Assembly: GCA_022925895.1 (NCBI GenBank)
Contig: JAKSYS010000206.1
Coordinates: 25,201 to 89,200, forward strand
Reading direction: 5' to 3'
Length of the DNA: 64,000 nt
Origin: Fragilaria crotonensis
Lineage: Eukaryota; Bacillariophyta; Fragilariophyceae; Fragilariales; Fragilariaceae
The first letter of the stretch is position 1. The number at the start of each line of letters is the position of its first letter. Shown here piece after piece: positions 43,652-56,798 of this stretch. Both the position numbers and the translations under genes were made by a program. Under the pieces are notes generated by a model. The model did no database searches. It had not been told where the DNA came from and saw only the letters and a program-made list of their open reading frames with translations.

Positions 43652-45598
43652 ATGCATACATACGTACCTCATAAACAGCTACTCCCCGTATGTCATAGTG
43701 TAGATTGGTTCAACAAAGTGCGGAAATGTCACGCGAAGGTTGATGAACGGTTAACAAACATCATACGTGCACCACGAACTCATTGCTCCTCTAGCTCCGT
43801 CGTTTTCACCGATGCACGTCGGATCTACCAAGTGCGGCTGACAAAGATGAGATCAAGGACTGTGTTTCAACACACGGGAGTTCCTGGTCGATCGCATGTA
43901 ATTAATCGTGACTCTGATGACCTTCCTATCACAGTAAACGACGACAATTCAAAACGACGCAGGAGTCTCTGGAAACAGCTGACGAAACGATGGTACAAGT
44001 CAGACTATGACCCCCTCTGTGCGGACTTCGCACCTTTCTCTGACTTTGGGGTGGTAAAAAAGCGACGATCCTCTATCAAAGTGCACCTGCTTATTTCTGG
44101 AGTGCTAACGTTCTTGGTCATGTCCTTCGCAACGCTGCGGCTCTGGTTCGCAATGCGCTACGCATCCTACCATGATCGTCGAATTTTTCCACTGTCAGTT
44201 CGAATTGAAGGTGCGAAGCTCTCGCAAATAGCGTCAAGGTTTGATGAGCCTCTGGATTTCCCAGTCCTTGTCCCCGTAGTAGTGTCACGTGTTTCTCGTT
44301 TCCTCCATCCAGACTCTTTGGACGAGAAGGACGCCCTTTCTGATCCTGACGCGGACTACGGTTTAAAGCTACAACTACTGGAGGAGAATGTGACCAGAGT
44401 TATATATCACGATGTCATGGATGACCTCGGTAAAGTTCATGACTATTCTGTCAGAGATGATGATGTAGATACATATTATGCATATGATGATGACTATGTT
44501 CGAGATGTCTATAAGACCTACGATGGTGATGAAATGAAGGGCGCCGGCCCATGTCGAAGACTCAATTGGCATCGATATCATTTTCCGAACTGTAACTCAT
44601 TCCATGAAATGGATATCACTGTCAGTATCCCTGAGTTTGTTGGCAACGGAGCCTATCGCGACGTCTTCACCCATAAACACCACTTTCTCGGCGAGAGTGA
44701 GCAGGTGATCTGGAAACCGTTGGTGTGGAACGATGGCGCGGGCTTCACGTTCGTAAGTGACAAGATGAAATTTGATGTGGTTTCCCTTGCCAAGTCCGCT
44801 CACCCTCTCGTTCAATCGAAGGATATGTTTGAATTCACGCGCATGGATGCCTCGTTAGTGAACGATTTACGTCGAATCATCAATTCGTCGATGTTTACGG
44901 TCACTGTGGTGTCTCCATGCTTTCGGAGTACCTTAGTAGAGGAAATATTGAAACCCATGTCATTGCAAGCGGCGGATTCATTAAGCAGGCAGATTTGCAC
45001 GATGAAGAGGAACTTAAGCCCCAGAATACGTTCTCTGCCAAGACAAAGCTGTCATTGGCGCTGCAAATGGCAGAGTTAATCGCTGACTTGCATGAGTATC
45101 CCCAAGGAAAAATTGTTCATAACGACATTCAACTTGCGCAATTCTTATTCGATTCTGCAGACAGGATCAAATTTAACGACTTCAACCGTGCAGAGATAAT
45201 GCTTTTGATGAAGATAAGCAGGAATACTGTCGTTATCGGAACGGGCCAGGAAGTGGCAACAATCGAGCACCTGAAGAATACTTTGACAAGCCATTGAATG
45301 AGAAAATTGACGTCTACAGTTATGGAAACGGTGTGTACGGCCTTTTGACAGGCCTCTGGCCGTTCTACGAATTGACGACGACCATGTGGAGGAGGTCCAA
45401 GAGAAAGTGAGAAAAGGAGAACGACCCTTCTTGGATCCGAGGTATCGCAATCGAAGTTTGGAGGAAGGAATATTAGTAGATATCATTGACGCCTGCTGGG
45501 CGTACGATCCTAATGAGCGACCGGACATGCAATCAGTGGCTACAAAGCTTCGGCTAGCTAAGCATGAGTTGGACGAACCAGCGTCGAAACACCACTGA
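43652..45598 (+). CDS. Single-pass membrane protein kinase (diatom-type)
   Basis: ATG 43652 used; ATG 43847 is an alternative start. One membrane segment at residues about 144-168 (HLLISGVLTFLVMSFATL) after a basic cytosolic part. The stem is Asp/Tyr-rich, then CRRLNWHRYHFPNCNSFHE, a block I recall from a diatom family of membrane kinases. Kinase features: FVGNGAYRDVFTH (glycine loop), QVIWKPLVW (possible Lys), GHCGVSMLSEYL (hinge), KIVHNDIQLAQFLF (catalytic loop, HND in place of HRD), KFNDFNRAE (DFN in place of DFG), RAPEEYF and KIDVYSYGNGVYGLLTG. The catalytic Asp residues remain, so activity is possible. Three single-T losses break the frame at about 44,885, 45,204 and 45,372. Ends 21 bp from the convergent importin gene. 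Substrate unknown. Confidence 0.75.
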
Positions 45599-45619
45599 AA
45601 ACATTGGTAACAACTCGGT

Positions 45620-47341
45620 TCAATTCCCGATTGAACAATCTGTTCCGAAGCAAACCTCGTCAAATTTGTAGCATTCTGGGGGGAACTCGTGATGTCTGAC
45701 GTGGTCGTCCTCCGCTTCATTCTCACCCATGTATCGATCGAAAATTTCCTCTGCAAGAACGGCTACGTCAGAATTGGCATGGTTTTGAAGGACTTCGATT
45801 CTATCGATACCACAAAACTGATCGATCATAAGTCCGTACGGGTGCCCCAATCGTTCCCCTACTTCAAGGATCTTCTCGATTGCTTTCAGTGCCTTCATGA
45901 CCACTCGGTCGTCAGCCCTGATAAACAGCGCTTCAACAAACGCTTCTATTCCATTGCACTTCACAAGAGCCTCGATAACAACATCGTCCGTGGTGTCAGT
46001 GACGTGACAAATCGCTTGTATAGCCTGCTTGCGGACAGGCCACTCGCGATTCCCTTCCATTGCGATGCCGATGAGATTCGACAAGACGGATGGATGGATG
46101 ATGAGCTGCGAAATTGTTTGCTTTCCACAAGCAACCTTGCATAATAGGTAGCACATGTCAAGTTCCGCAGCCTTGCTCAGTCCAAGCTCGAGGAAGCTTC
46201 GTGCAACGTCAAGAAACCCGGCTTTCACTGCAGCTTGAACCGGATCATAGCCCTCTACGTGGTCGCAGATGTTGCGGAGTGTGCGCAATGCTGGGTCGAC
46301 CTGATCGTTGCTTTTGCGTTGCGATAGAATTTGGATCAAGCGTTGAGTCAACGGATATGCTCCAACCCCAGAGACTGCTTGCGATCCAGCACTACCTCCG
46401 CCGGTAATATCAGCGAGACACTTTAGTGCGTACGTCGTTGCGTCGTTTGAACACGTTTTGTCAAGGACGAGACTAACACCAAAGTAGACAATAGGATTGA
46501 GTTGTTCAAGACGAAGCTGGGGCCAGCCGTGACACATGCTGGAAAGCGCGCATGTCATCGCTGTCAAGAGGTCATCATCGCCTTCGCTCTCGTGGATATT
46601 GCGCAGCCTAGAGGAACATGGGAGGTGAATAAACGAAACTTTATCAATAAGAGTTGAGCGCGGGCGTCACTTACAGAAGCTGTACAAAACCCAACTCCTG
46701 GAGTTTGTCTCGGTATTGTATCCGATCATTTGCCAGGACGCCGAGGCAGCGAGCTCCTTGCTCGCGGACTTGGGGATGCGGGGAAAGGAGGAGAGTCACC
46801 AGGGCTTCCATGGCATCTATTGTGTCGGCGACATCCCGGCAGAAGCCAGCGGTTGATATCGCGGTCAACATCCATGCTGAACAATGTTGAAAGTATTGCG
46901 AATCATTCCGTTTAAGGAGAGATGCGAGAAATGGAAGGCATCCATTCTCGACGATGTACCGGACGGTACCGCTTCCATCAATTCTTACGATCTCATTCAT
47001 CAAATGAAGGGTCAGTGCAATGTTGGTATCGGAAGGATTGTCCTTTACGCTCTGAATGATGAGAGGGATATCGCTGATCTCTGGAGCTGTAGCAAATGAG
47101 AAAGAACTATGTTGCTCAGCTCGAGGTGTGCGCCCACGGCGCGTTTGAAGATACGCGTGCTTCTTGTTCCTGCGAATTCGCACTCTTTGTGCGTCGCTTC
47201 GCCTACGACTGTAAACCATGGTTTCCACCAGTGCATTGGCCTGCCAATTGTGAGTAGTGGCTGAAAATCGTTAGGACATTGTCGTCGACTTACAGCATGA
47301 CCAATGGTTGAACGAAAATAGATCTTCGTACCTTCACTCAT
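45620..47341 (-). CDS. Importin subunit alpha (karyopherin alpha)
   Basis: Three exons: 47341-47294, 47240-46675 and 46607-45620, with GT-AG introns of 53 and 67 bp. The start is ATG 47341 (MSEGTKIYFRST). The N-terminus carries an importin-beta-binding-like basic region (SRRRSDAQRVRIRRNKKH). Armadillo repeats follow, with NGCLPFLASLLKRND, VREQGARCLGVLANDR, LKCLADITGG, ALRTLRNICDH, VRKQAIQAICHVTD and CNGIEAFVEALF. It binds nuclear localisation signals and hands cargo to importin beta at the pore. No frame break is seen in about 1.6 kb of coding sequence, unlike its neighbours. Some armadillo Trp/Asn positions look diverged, so a specialised member is possible. Length is about 533 residues, normal for the family. 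Confidence 0.85.
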
Positions 47342-47856
47342 TTTCCTTCGGGTCATTTTGTGGGACTTGGAAGGAATCTTCGATCACTGTTTTCCTTAGT
47401 GATATTGTCACGCATACCTCTAATTATTTTTTCAAATTGATCTTGGCATCCTCTTTATCTCCACGACGCTCGAGTCAGTCCCAGCATCGGAGGAGATATT
47501 GTTTCGCCCAAGTGTGAATGAAAATACCAGTATCCGATCTGACCATATGGTACTGGTCAGTATAATACTTATATATATACATGTATACATATCGCGTGCG
47601 TCATCAACATATGTCTGCTTCTCGCTTTTGCTTTTCACCCACTTTTTCTGAACTGCGGGTCCCTTAACGAAATTAGACCTTGATCGCATTAAGTAAATTT
47701 GATTCACAGTAGCGCGTCGGCGAACACGGATTCAAGGGTGTGACTCGAAAGCCGGTAAGTGCTTCCACACTTGTTCGCGGAGGTTTCTACTTCATACTTT
47801 GTCATTGTTCTGCTCTCAAAGAGCACAAAGATTGTTCATCTTCAATCCTCGACAAC
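47342..47856. promoter_or_regulatory. Divergent promoter region of importin alpha and a hypothetical gene
   Basis: 515 bp between two start codons. No gene is seen. AT-rich patch at 47,560-47,600. Confidence 0.4.
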
Positions 47857-49718
47857 ATGGCATGCACTCGATCCAAGCGAAGTTCGGACGAAGCCCCAAG
47901 TCCTCCTATGTGTTCGGCATTCACCACCATCGAGAAAGCGCAATGCAAAATCTCAACTGATTCGCGAGGATTATCTCCCGAGCTGGGGGGTGTTCAAGCA
48001 TTGCGCATGCAAGTAGCTGATTCTACGACTAAGGCACCCACAAAGGACCTGCTTTCCTCGCTAAGTTCTATCAGGTTCACCGAAAGCGGCTCCGAGGCGT
48101 TAGAAGCGAGGATGACCCACCCTCGTCGAGTGAATTCTGCGCAGCAACTCGCACAATTTCCTTGGGGCTCGTGTAAGTGTACCAATGGTTACAAGAGTGC
48201 AATGACAATGGTCTCAATATTTCGGCAACTCACCCACATGAGCTCTTTTCAGATCTCGTATCCCCGGAACGCCAAGAAGAATCTTCGACAAACGTCACTG
48301 AACTTCTTTCTCCAGCAGAGCTCTCCCAACCCAAATCCGCCTACTTTGTTGGGTATTCCATTCATAGGGTTGATAGAAAATCATTCCAGACGCAGATCCC
48401 AGAAGCCAGGTTATCCGAACCCACGTTCCTTACCGTCGAAAATGTGCAAACGCCGATGCCGGGATCAAGCACCGATTCAGCTGCAGCAGACGTAGCATCT
48501 CCTCACCAGGAATTGGAGAAGGGCTTCTCAGCAGCACCGACAACGACGCTTAAAGACTTGCCTCCCAATCCTGTCCCGAAAAAAACGAGAGCTCCATCGG
48601 AAGGAACTCACACTCAATGCGATGCCTCTCCTGAATCCTATTGCGATCGCTCCACGATCGACTTCGTCAAGTCACCATCACGCACCACCGTGAAAGTCAA
48701 GAGGACAGTGTCGATCAGCGACAGCGACGCAGTGGCACAATGTCCCATTTCTAACGACGACGTTTGTCCAACACCTCGAAGCATTCAAACATGCCCTCGC
48801 GTTCCTCTTTTCGAGACTCGAAGCACCTCATCGCCTACAAGGGCTGCTCGTTCCGACACATTAAGCACCGAAGGGCTTGTTGAGTCCCCGAAATTGATCC
48901 CTCCTTCCTTCAAAGGTGGTGACCTTCAAGAGTCGACACAACTGTCGGATGAGCGGCGAGCGGCACTTGCAGTGGCGACCTCGCTGTTCACTCTAAATGA
49001 ATCAAGGCAGTTGACTCTCGGTGATGATACACCTACACCACCTCGCGCGCCCTTGCCTTGGCTACAACCACCAGCACTCCGCCATCAAACGAACATCGAA
49101 GAAGATGCTGACATGATGCAAATCCACGGGATAGGCAACATCCAGCCACTGCAGGAGATTGACGTTCAAGGTCGCACATCGATCAAGGTACGATTCAATC
49201 CGTGTTCGGATTCCCCAGAACTTAATCCTCCCATGCTTCAGCCTCGAATAAGCAGTGGCTACGCTCTCAAGGAAGAGGTTGATGAGATGCTGCACATGGC
49301 CAGGCCGCTCTCCGTAAACTATTATCGATTTGGATCTCCGAGGCCGATCAACTACTGTCTAAACCCCACCCCAATCAAAGTTCCAGAGGTAGGATGCCAT
49401 ACCTCTACGCCACGCCAACTAGAACCGTCAGGCATTCTTAGCAAGCCTTTTGCCCATTGCGCCGATTGCAGATTACCACCGGTGTCTCCCAGCCAGTATG
49501 ACCACCCACCCAACACCACTCAGCGTGACTTGCTAGTTGATTCGCCACTGGATGCAACGGAGGATCAATTCTTTCTTCAGACGCCACAGGCCATGCGTGA
49601 TCACACCTACTCTTCACCAGTGGCCAAGCGACTTAAAACGTCAGACTTTGACGACATCGTTCATATTGCCGATGACGACTTTATGTGCCTCGATCTTCTG
49701 GACGCGTTTTCGGCGTGA
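47857..49718 (+). CDS. Hypothetical protein, Ser/Pro-rich, probably nuclear
   Basis: ATG 47857 (MACTRSKRSSDEAPS). Exons 47857-48172 and 48253-49718 are joined by an 80-bp GT-AG intron (gtaagt ... ttttcag) that restores the frame. About 593 residues. No domain is recognised. It is low in complexity and rich in Ser, Thr and Pro, with many SP/TP sites (SPERQ, TPMPGSS, SPTRAAR, TPTPPRAPLPW, SPVAKRLKT), and a basic KVKRTVSISDSD. The C-terminus is acidic and hydrophobic (FDDIVHIADDDFMCLDLL), like a transcription activation segment. This suggests a phosphorylated nuclear regulator, which is inference only. Converges on the next gene with 143 bp between stops. Confidence 0.6.
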
Positions 49719-49861
49719 AATGAGGGAAGGATTGGAATGGGGACTGAGGCGTGCAGAGTAACGCCTGGGGCGAATATGTGTCTACGTTTGTGGGAACCTG
49801 AGCATCACTGGAACAATTTTGAGGTGACAATAAAATAGCAGTAGACGCACACACTTATAGC

Positions 49862-50455
49862 TCATTCCATTGGCCGCCACGCGCCGTCGCAAACGCTTAC
49901 AAGAAGCTTTCCAGTCTCTGACGCTTCGTCCCATTCGACAGGAATCTTGGCAATCAACTGTTCCGGTCCAAATTCAATTGTGGCGACTGGCTGGATTAGT
50001 TTGACATTTCCAGCGTCGTCGATGTCGACCTGCAACCCCCGCAACACCCCATGTTCACAGTTATGAGTCCAGACCAGTTGAATTGTTTCGATTATGGCGT
50101 AGCAGAAGTAGGGATCGGATCCATCTCCGACTTGAACGCTATCCACAAACCAGGAGCCTCCTTGGAAGACCACGATGTTCCCCTCCGAAACCGACGCAGA
50201 GAGATGTTGTTGACCTCGACCGCAATCACTTTGATATTCAATGTTGTGACGCATAGAACTGGGTATTGGCCTCTTCCTAGCTTGAAGTCCAGGGCCAGAA
50301 AACGAAACAGCATTTGAAGCAATCCAGCACGCCAGTATTCGTCTCAAGACGCCCATGTCTTCAAGTTCCTTGTTCCTTGTCACGAGAATTGGAAGTTGAA
50401 TGATAATGAAGGCAACGACCTGTAACATGTATGTGGACTGTGGACATTCGGACAT
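49862..50455 (-). CDS. Conserved-looking hypothetical protein with N-terminal hydrophobic segment
   Basis: ATG 50455 (MSECPQSTYMLQVVAF) gives 197 residues; the open frame extends upstream to 50746, but the longer N-terminus would run into the divergent promoter. A hydrophobic stretch near the N-terminus (VVAFIIIQLPILV) may be a signal peptide or anchor. The core has NIVVFQGGSWFVDSVQVGDGS, YAIIETIQLVWTHNCEHG and FGPEQLIAKIPVEW, which looks like a compact beta-rich domain with several Trp and Gly. I cannot assign a family. Divergent from the trithorax-like gene, 256 bp between starts. Confidence 0.55.
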   Translation of the reverse strand: MSECPQSTYMLQVVAFIIIQLPILVTRNKELEDMGVLRRILACWIASNAVSFSGPGLQARKRPIPSSMRHNIEYQSDCGRGQQHLSASVSEGNIVVFQGGSWFVDSVQVGDGSDPYFCYAIIETIQLVWTHNCEHGVLRGLQVDIDDAGNVKLIQPVATIEFGPEQLIAKIPVEWDEASETGKLLVSVCDGAWRPME

Positions 50456-50711
50456 ACGGAATCTACTGTAGTACCGGTGAGAAATCCCGCCTGTAATACG
50501 AGATACAGCAAGTACTATTACTGGCTCTAGTAGAGCTCTACTACTAGAGTACTGTACTATCGGTATGTGTGTATAGATATGCGTAATGCTGTAAAGTCCG
50601 ATGCGGACACGGTGACATGTGAGACATACACTGCTGTGGAAAGACACGCAAGATACAGTCTTCACACGAGTGCGCGGTGGAGGCAGACGCAAATCAACGT
50701 CAAACGTAATC

Positions 50712-53700
50712 ATGGACACGGAGCTTTCCCCAGAAGACGCCTCCAAGGCGTTGCAGGATGCTCAGACCAAGGGCTTGCCTCCTGGATGGGCAGTTAAGCT
50801 GGATGTGAGTTGCTTTTCATTCGTTTTTCACCGTTTCTTGATATTTTTTTCCTAATTCGCCTCTCGTGCAGAAGCGACGTCGTCGAAAATGGATTGCCCC
50901 AAATGGCAAGTCATGCGATTCGATCCCTAAAGCGATTGCTATATCTGTAGAAATCGGCCTTCTGCCCCCTGATACAGAAATTCCTGTTGCCAGCAAGAAG
51001 CGATCCGCAGGTGCAGATCCGCCATCTGCCCCGCCTGCGAAAAAGAGTGCTCCGAACAAGTCTCCGTCGACGAAAACTGCGACAAAGCCTACGCCATCCG
51101 TTGCTAAGGCAACGCCTTCTTCGGTTTTGAAAATTGTTTCGAAGCCATCATCTCAAAAGGTGGAAATCATTAAGCCCAGCGATGATTCCGAATCAGAGCC
51201 GGACGAGTCACTTCAACCCAATACGGCACCGACGGTGCACTATGATCCAACAATGGGCAAATTGGTTGGGTGGCGAATTCGCGTATGGGATACGAAGGCT
51301 TGGCGTGACGGTCGGATTGTGTTGTATGATTCATACACTAACAAACACAAAGTTCAAATGAACGACAAATTTCCTGGATTGGACGAAACTCAGACAATAT
51401 GGCTGCGATTAATCCACGAGGTAAGCAAGTCTTTGGTTTTAAACGCTGCCTATGCCCGGTATCCAGCAAATTTGCTACGCTAGCTTGCGCCGCTAACACA
51501 TCATTCAGACGGTTCAGTACGCTGTGCGCCTTGTTTGGGCCCACGTCAAGGGTTTCGCGTGGTGGCCAGCAATGGTGATGGATGGGGACGCTCTTGATGG
51601 TGTAACTCAGAAGAAGGGGCATGTCCTGGTCAATTTCTTTGTCACCAATGAAGTCTCATCCTTGAAAGATTGTTCCGAATCCATTCGTCCATTTGGGGTG
51701 GGAAGGTTGATGACGTCATTTCGAAACACAAGAAAAGAGAAATACCCACGCCATTCAAGTGGCGAAAGAAGAGGAGACGCACATAATCAAAGTTCGCAAT
51801 AATGCTTGCATTCACTATGCCACAAAATCATTTGGCATCGTTAACCATCGCGGACATCGCTTGTTGGGACGCCGAATTGAAATCCATAGACCGGACGTGA
51901 ATTATCCGTATGGTGACACCGTGGTGGGCACGGTTCGACAATACAGCCTAACGAACAAAAAGTGGTTGGTTGCCTTTGAACCGTCGGCGAAGACCAAAAA
52001 CAAGTATCTGGCGGCGTGGATGAATCTCGCTAATACAAACAGTAAGGAGTGTTCGTCGCTCAAGTTCTTGGAGAAGAAAAAAGTCCACGAACCCACGGAA
52101 TATGATTTGTTGCCTTTCCTCTACGGATTCGAATGTGTCGATGTACGAAACAGTCAGATGTCCCATGATGATGAGCTTATATCAAAGCTGATGAAGGAGC
52201 GATGCCGAGCTTGCGTAGACCTCTTGTCGCATGACCACAAAGCTGTCGCATGCTCAAAATGTGGCGGTGCCTTTCACATCGGGTGCATCGAATCTGACAA
52301 CACTCCTGGGAAGCACACAGGCGACGAGTGGATTTGCTCTCGGTGCATTCCCTGCAAAGGCTGTTGGCAACACGACGTAGCGTTTGGCGTACACATCTAT
52401 TCTTCCTCCAGTAGCAACCTTACACTGCCCGGAGATGCCCCGCTCTTGCTTTGTTCCCTTTGTAGTTCCCTCTACGAAAGGAACCAGTACTGCCCAAACT
52501 GCTGTCATACGTGGGACGATGAACGATACCAACGCGTTCACAATCGATCTTATGATTCGCCGTTCATTAAAGGTGGAGGGGGGAAGGGTCGTAAGCGCAA
52601 GAACTCGGACGATGACATTGGCGAAGAGCTGGAAATGGATCCATCTGTTCCTGTTGAGGCCGATTGGTACCACCCGGATACGAACGTGTGGGGTTACACG
52701 GCAGGGAACATGCTGGGGTGTGATGATTGTGGTCTGTGGGTTCATGCAGGCTGCTCTGGCTTGTCTCGAGAAGACTATGATCGCACGTCGTCAGGCAAGC
52801 ATCCAATTTACAGCAAGGAATTTCTTTGCCGCCTGTGTTGTCGAAAACGATGCAACGAGATAGTCGATGCGCTACGGGAAGACGATAGAATGCTCTTATT
52901 TGCCATACCAGTCACAGAAGATGTCGCTCCCACGTACCATGACATAATCAAGAAGCCAATGGACTTGCAAACTATTGCGAAGAAGGCGAGCGAAGGACAC
53001 TACTGGAACTACGCATGGGTGCGAGAAGATTTCGAACTGATGGTGCTTAATGCGTTGACTTTTAACAGCTTCCATTCCAAGTTTTGGAATGAAGCGAAGC
53101 GTTTCTATCACCAAGCAATGGATCACGTATTTGATGCGAGAGGTAAAGGTGCTCCGCCTGGGATGTACAAATGTTTGGTCGATGAATGCTTCCGCCAAGC
53201 GGAGAAAGAGAAGAAAAAAGAAGAGCAGAGAACCCAGCAAGATGAGACGACCGAGAAGAAGGATCTTGTTGCTGGAGCGCAAGTAACAAACATTACGCTT
53301 CCACCTCTGCGAAGTCCTGCTGATTTGTCGTCGTGCATTCCCTTCAAGGAAGTCAGGATGAAACCTGTCGATGCACATTTTTGCTCTTGGATGGATAGTT
53401 GTTTCACATGCGGCAGCAGCGGAGCTTCCGATACTATGCTCTTCTGTGTCGATTGTGGCGAGGCGTTCCATGCATTCTGTGTCAACGCCCCCATCCACAG
53501 CATGGATCGAGCTGGTGTTTCTGGCTGGCGGTGTCCTAATTGCAAAATATGTGAAATATCTGGTGAAGTCCCACAAGACGAGCTCAAGATGCTTTATTGT
53601 GAAATGTGTGATCGAGCGTTCACAACTGATTTACTCGACCCTCCTCTTACGGCCGCTCCCGAAGGACTGTGGATCTGCGGGCAGTGCGTCGACTGCACCG

Positions 53701-56514
53701 CGTGTCGAAACTCGTCAGAGAAAGAGGGAGTAAGTTTGAAATACTGGTCTAGAGATCCTGAGAAATGCTACCGGTGTGGTGGGTGTAAGGGCCTCGTAGA
53801 AGAGTATACCAAGAAAAGACGATGTCGTGTTTGTGATGCCATCTGGAGAGATGATGACAATGACATCGTATCATGCGTGCAGTGCAAATGCTTTGTTCAC
53901 TCAGGGTGTGACCCGATCGCCGCAACGCACTTGAGGGGGGGAAGCGCCTTGGAACCAGCGCCGGATCGGAACAATACGAATGCATTGACTGTCGGAAGCA
54001 TCGGGGCCCTGATATAGAAAGTGGAATCATGCTGAGGAGACAACTACACCGCCAGGCTTGGACTGCGGTCTCTACTGGTGTCCTGACTCCGGCTCCTGAA
54101 CAACTGATTTCGCCCGAAGAGATTCATGCGCAGCTTTTGCCACGAGATTGATTGGAGGATCAGGGCTATGTGGACCGATGAATACATGAGCGTCATCGAA
54201 GATGGATTCACCATGGTGGCTGCCATCAAGCGACGAGATCTTGATCCGAGGGTCATGATTCACCAAAGTCTTTGCCGCGTATTCGTGTTGCCTGACTGGG
54301 TAAGCCATCGTGCTGCACGATTCTTAGTATTTGCAGAGAAATCGGGTTGGAACGCCAAGAATATAGCTGTGAAGAACATTTATTCTGCCCAGGTCATCGC
54401 GAGGATGGCCGCTGCCTATCTGCGCGTGAACTGCAGAGCATTTCACCTGCAGGAATCAATTGAAGTTCGAGCTCATTCACGAATGCTATGTCTGTTGAAC
54501 GAACCAAACTTATGTGGAATCGTTGATGTACCTACTGATCCAGTCCGAGTTGACAAAGACCCGAGCGTGATCCTGGGCGCTGTCGAGTTGGAAATTCCAG
54601 GTATAGGTTCTCAAGGGTCAGCTCTACATGCTGGAACAGACGAACCAACCTCGCTATCGTCTGCTCGGTTTGATGCTGTTGAGTATATTCTTGCTGCTCC
54701 CATCTGCGGTTGGAATCAGCATCTAGATCCATCGGACGCACAGTATGAATGGAAAGACCCTCGAATCTGCTGCCTCTGCCGCACCTGTGGCGACGATGAC
54801 GGCGACAATGAGCGGCAGGTGTCAGATGGTATTACGTTGGCAAGATGCGGCCGCCTTCTACCGATGAAGGATGGTTACTGGGTTCATGCTTCCTGCGCAC
54901 TGTGGAGCTCAGAAGTTTACGAAGAACCAAATGATAACCTAGTTTACGCGATGGAGAAGGCTCGATCTCGAGGTTCGCAGCTGAAATGCTTCGGATGTGG
55001 TCGTCCTGGAGCGAGTGTGGGTTGTTGCAGACCAAACTGTTCTCGAAATTATCACTTTCCATGTGCCAAGGCATGTGACGCTGTCTTCACCACAAATCAA
55101 CAAATGTTTTGTGAAGCTCACAGATCCAGTGCATCTGAAGTACTCCCGACAGAAAGCATCGAACACATGAAGTCGCTGATGATCGCCGACGAAAAGAAAG
55201 ATGGGAGTGACACAGACGGCAAGTTTTGTCTCCGTCTAGGTAGCTTGACGATTCATTCGCTTGGAGATATTGAGCAAACGATGGACGGATTTCACACTGA
55301 AAAGTATATCACACCTCCTGGCTACATTGCCACTAGAATATTCTGGTCGTTTCACGAACCCAAGAAGCGTACTGTTTACATACTCAAGATTGAGAAGGAC
55401 GAAAAAGGTCTTCCAATCTTTTCCATCACCCCTGGCGACAATCCGAAAGGGGTAATTCGAGAACGCAGTGCTATGGAAGCCTATGCTGAATTGACGCAAC
55501 GCTACAAGGAGACGAATCGCGACTACTTCTCCTCCGGTGATCTCTTCTCCAAACTTCCAGCAAAGCGCAAACACACGAAGAAAGCATATGGTCTGAATGG
55601 GCCTCAGTTTTTCGGATTCGGCCTGCACATGGTTCGGAGGGCTTTGGAGTGTTCTCCTGGTGTCGAAGCTGTTGTTGCTCCACTCTCAGAATCATCTCCG
55701 TCGTATCACTTTGCATACGTTCAACCGGATATCGAGTCCGTGATGGGTCTGCAACGCACCCGGGCCGCGATCGCTGCCGAAAATGCTCTTGAGAATTCCA
55801 GTGGATGCCAGGACGGAAGGCATGAAGGCTGTGGCACAAGCCGGCGGTAGCGGAAGAATCACGCGAGCTCTGGTTCGAATCGCCGAGCAAGAAGATGCAC
55901 CTCCTGTGGGACGGTCTGGGACAGATGCAGACGAGAAAAAAGCAAAAGCAGATCGTGATTCTAATGCACAAAAATACAAAGCGATGAAGGCGATGCCTTT
56001 GGATGAACGATTGGCTGCTCGTCGGTCTCATATCCATGGATGGGGATTGTTTTGTAAGATTGACCTGCCGAAGGACTCCATGATTGTAGAGTATATGGGG
56101 GAAGTGGTTCGGCAATGTATTGCTGACAAGCGGGAAAACGCGTACGTTCAATCGGGTATTGGCAGTTGTTATATGTTCCGTTTGGATCTTCAGCGAATCG
56201 TTGATGCGACCACAATTGGATGCATGGTAAGTCGCGTGCGTTTTGTTCGGCTCAGCGACATTGTTCGATTTCTAATCCCCCATCAAACCGTATAACTCGT
56301 GAAGGCTCGCTTCATGAATCACTGCTGCAGACCCAACGCGTACGCCAAGGTAATCGCCGTGGACACACAGGGATTTGATAAGAAGATCGTAGTCTTCGCA
56401 AACCGAGATATTTCAGCTGGGGAAGAAATAACGTACGACTACAAATTTCCTGTTGAAGATGGGTCGCTTCGATGCACGTGTGGAGCACCCAACTGTATTG
56501 GTAGGATGAATTGA
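50712..56514 (+). CDS. Trithorax/MLL-type histone methyltransferase with PWWP, PHD, bromo, FYR and SET domains
   Basis: ATG 50712; exons 50712-50804, 50872-51420, 51509-56226 and 56305-56514, with GT-AG introns of 67, 88 and 78 bp. About 1,860 residues. Order: MBD-like segment (22-60, [10 protein letters not shown] and [11 protein letters not shown]); Tudor-like (164-200); PWWP (220-280, [11 protein letters not shown]); PHD (446-495); further Cys-rich/PHD modules (497-662); bromodomain (666-758, [14 protein letters not shown]); PHD pair (846-942); PHD (967-1045); extended PHD (1301-1418, [10 protein letters not shown] and NYHFPCA); FYRN/FYRC (about 1455-1600); SET ([36 protein letters not shown]) and post-SET ([10 protein letters not shown]). 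It should methylate H3K4 in chromatin. Frame breaks: about 51,704, 51,757 and 53,937 (single losses), one between 54,000 and 54,126, and one near 55,790 (the last two equal one gain or two losses). Confidence 0.88.
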
Positions 56515-56798
56515 TCGTCACATTAGGCTTATTCTAGAAACTTGATTCACTCAGTTCGTTGGAAGTCCCAATTAGCGTTCCCACTGCTGATTTTATCAGT
56601 TCCTCGTCGACCTCATAAAGGCACTGGGACTATGCGTAACGCATCATCCAACCATCTCAGCACTGTCCATTCGAGTCCTAAATTGAAGGTTGCGCACGTC
56701 GATGATCGGCTCGGACACTTGGACGAAAACGACACCATCACCCATTACAGGGCGCAGAAAGCCGACAAAGCAACCGACAGGTTGCATCATTCGTGAAA

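Noticed and set aside
32660-45380. Programmed ribosomal frameshifting in several genes
   Set aside because: The break sites share no slippery heptamer or downstream structure and occur in unrelated genes; sequence error is simpler.
53930-54126. Splitting the trithorax-like gene into two genes at the frame break near 54,017
   Set aside because: The PHD continues across the G-run (YECIDCRK follows), and the downstream extended PHD, FYR and SET parts lack a start or promoter of their own.
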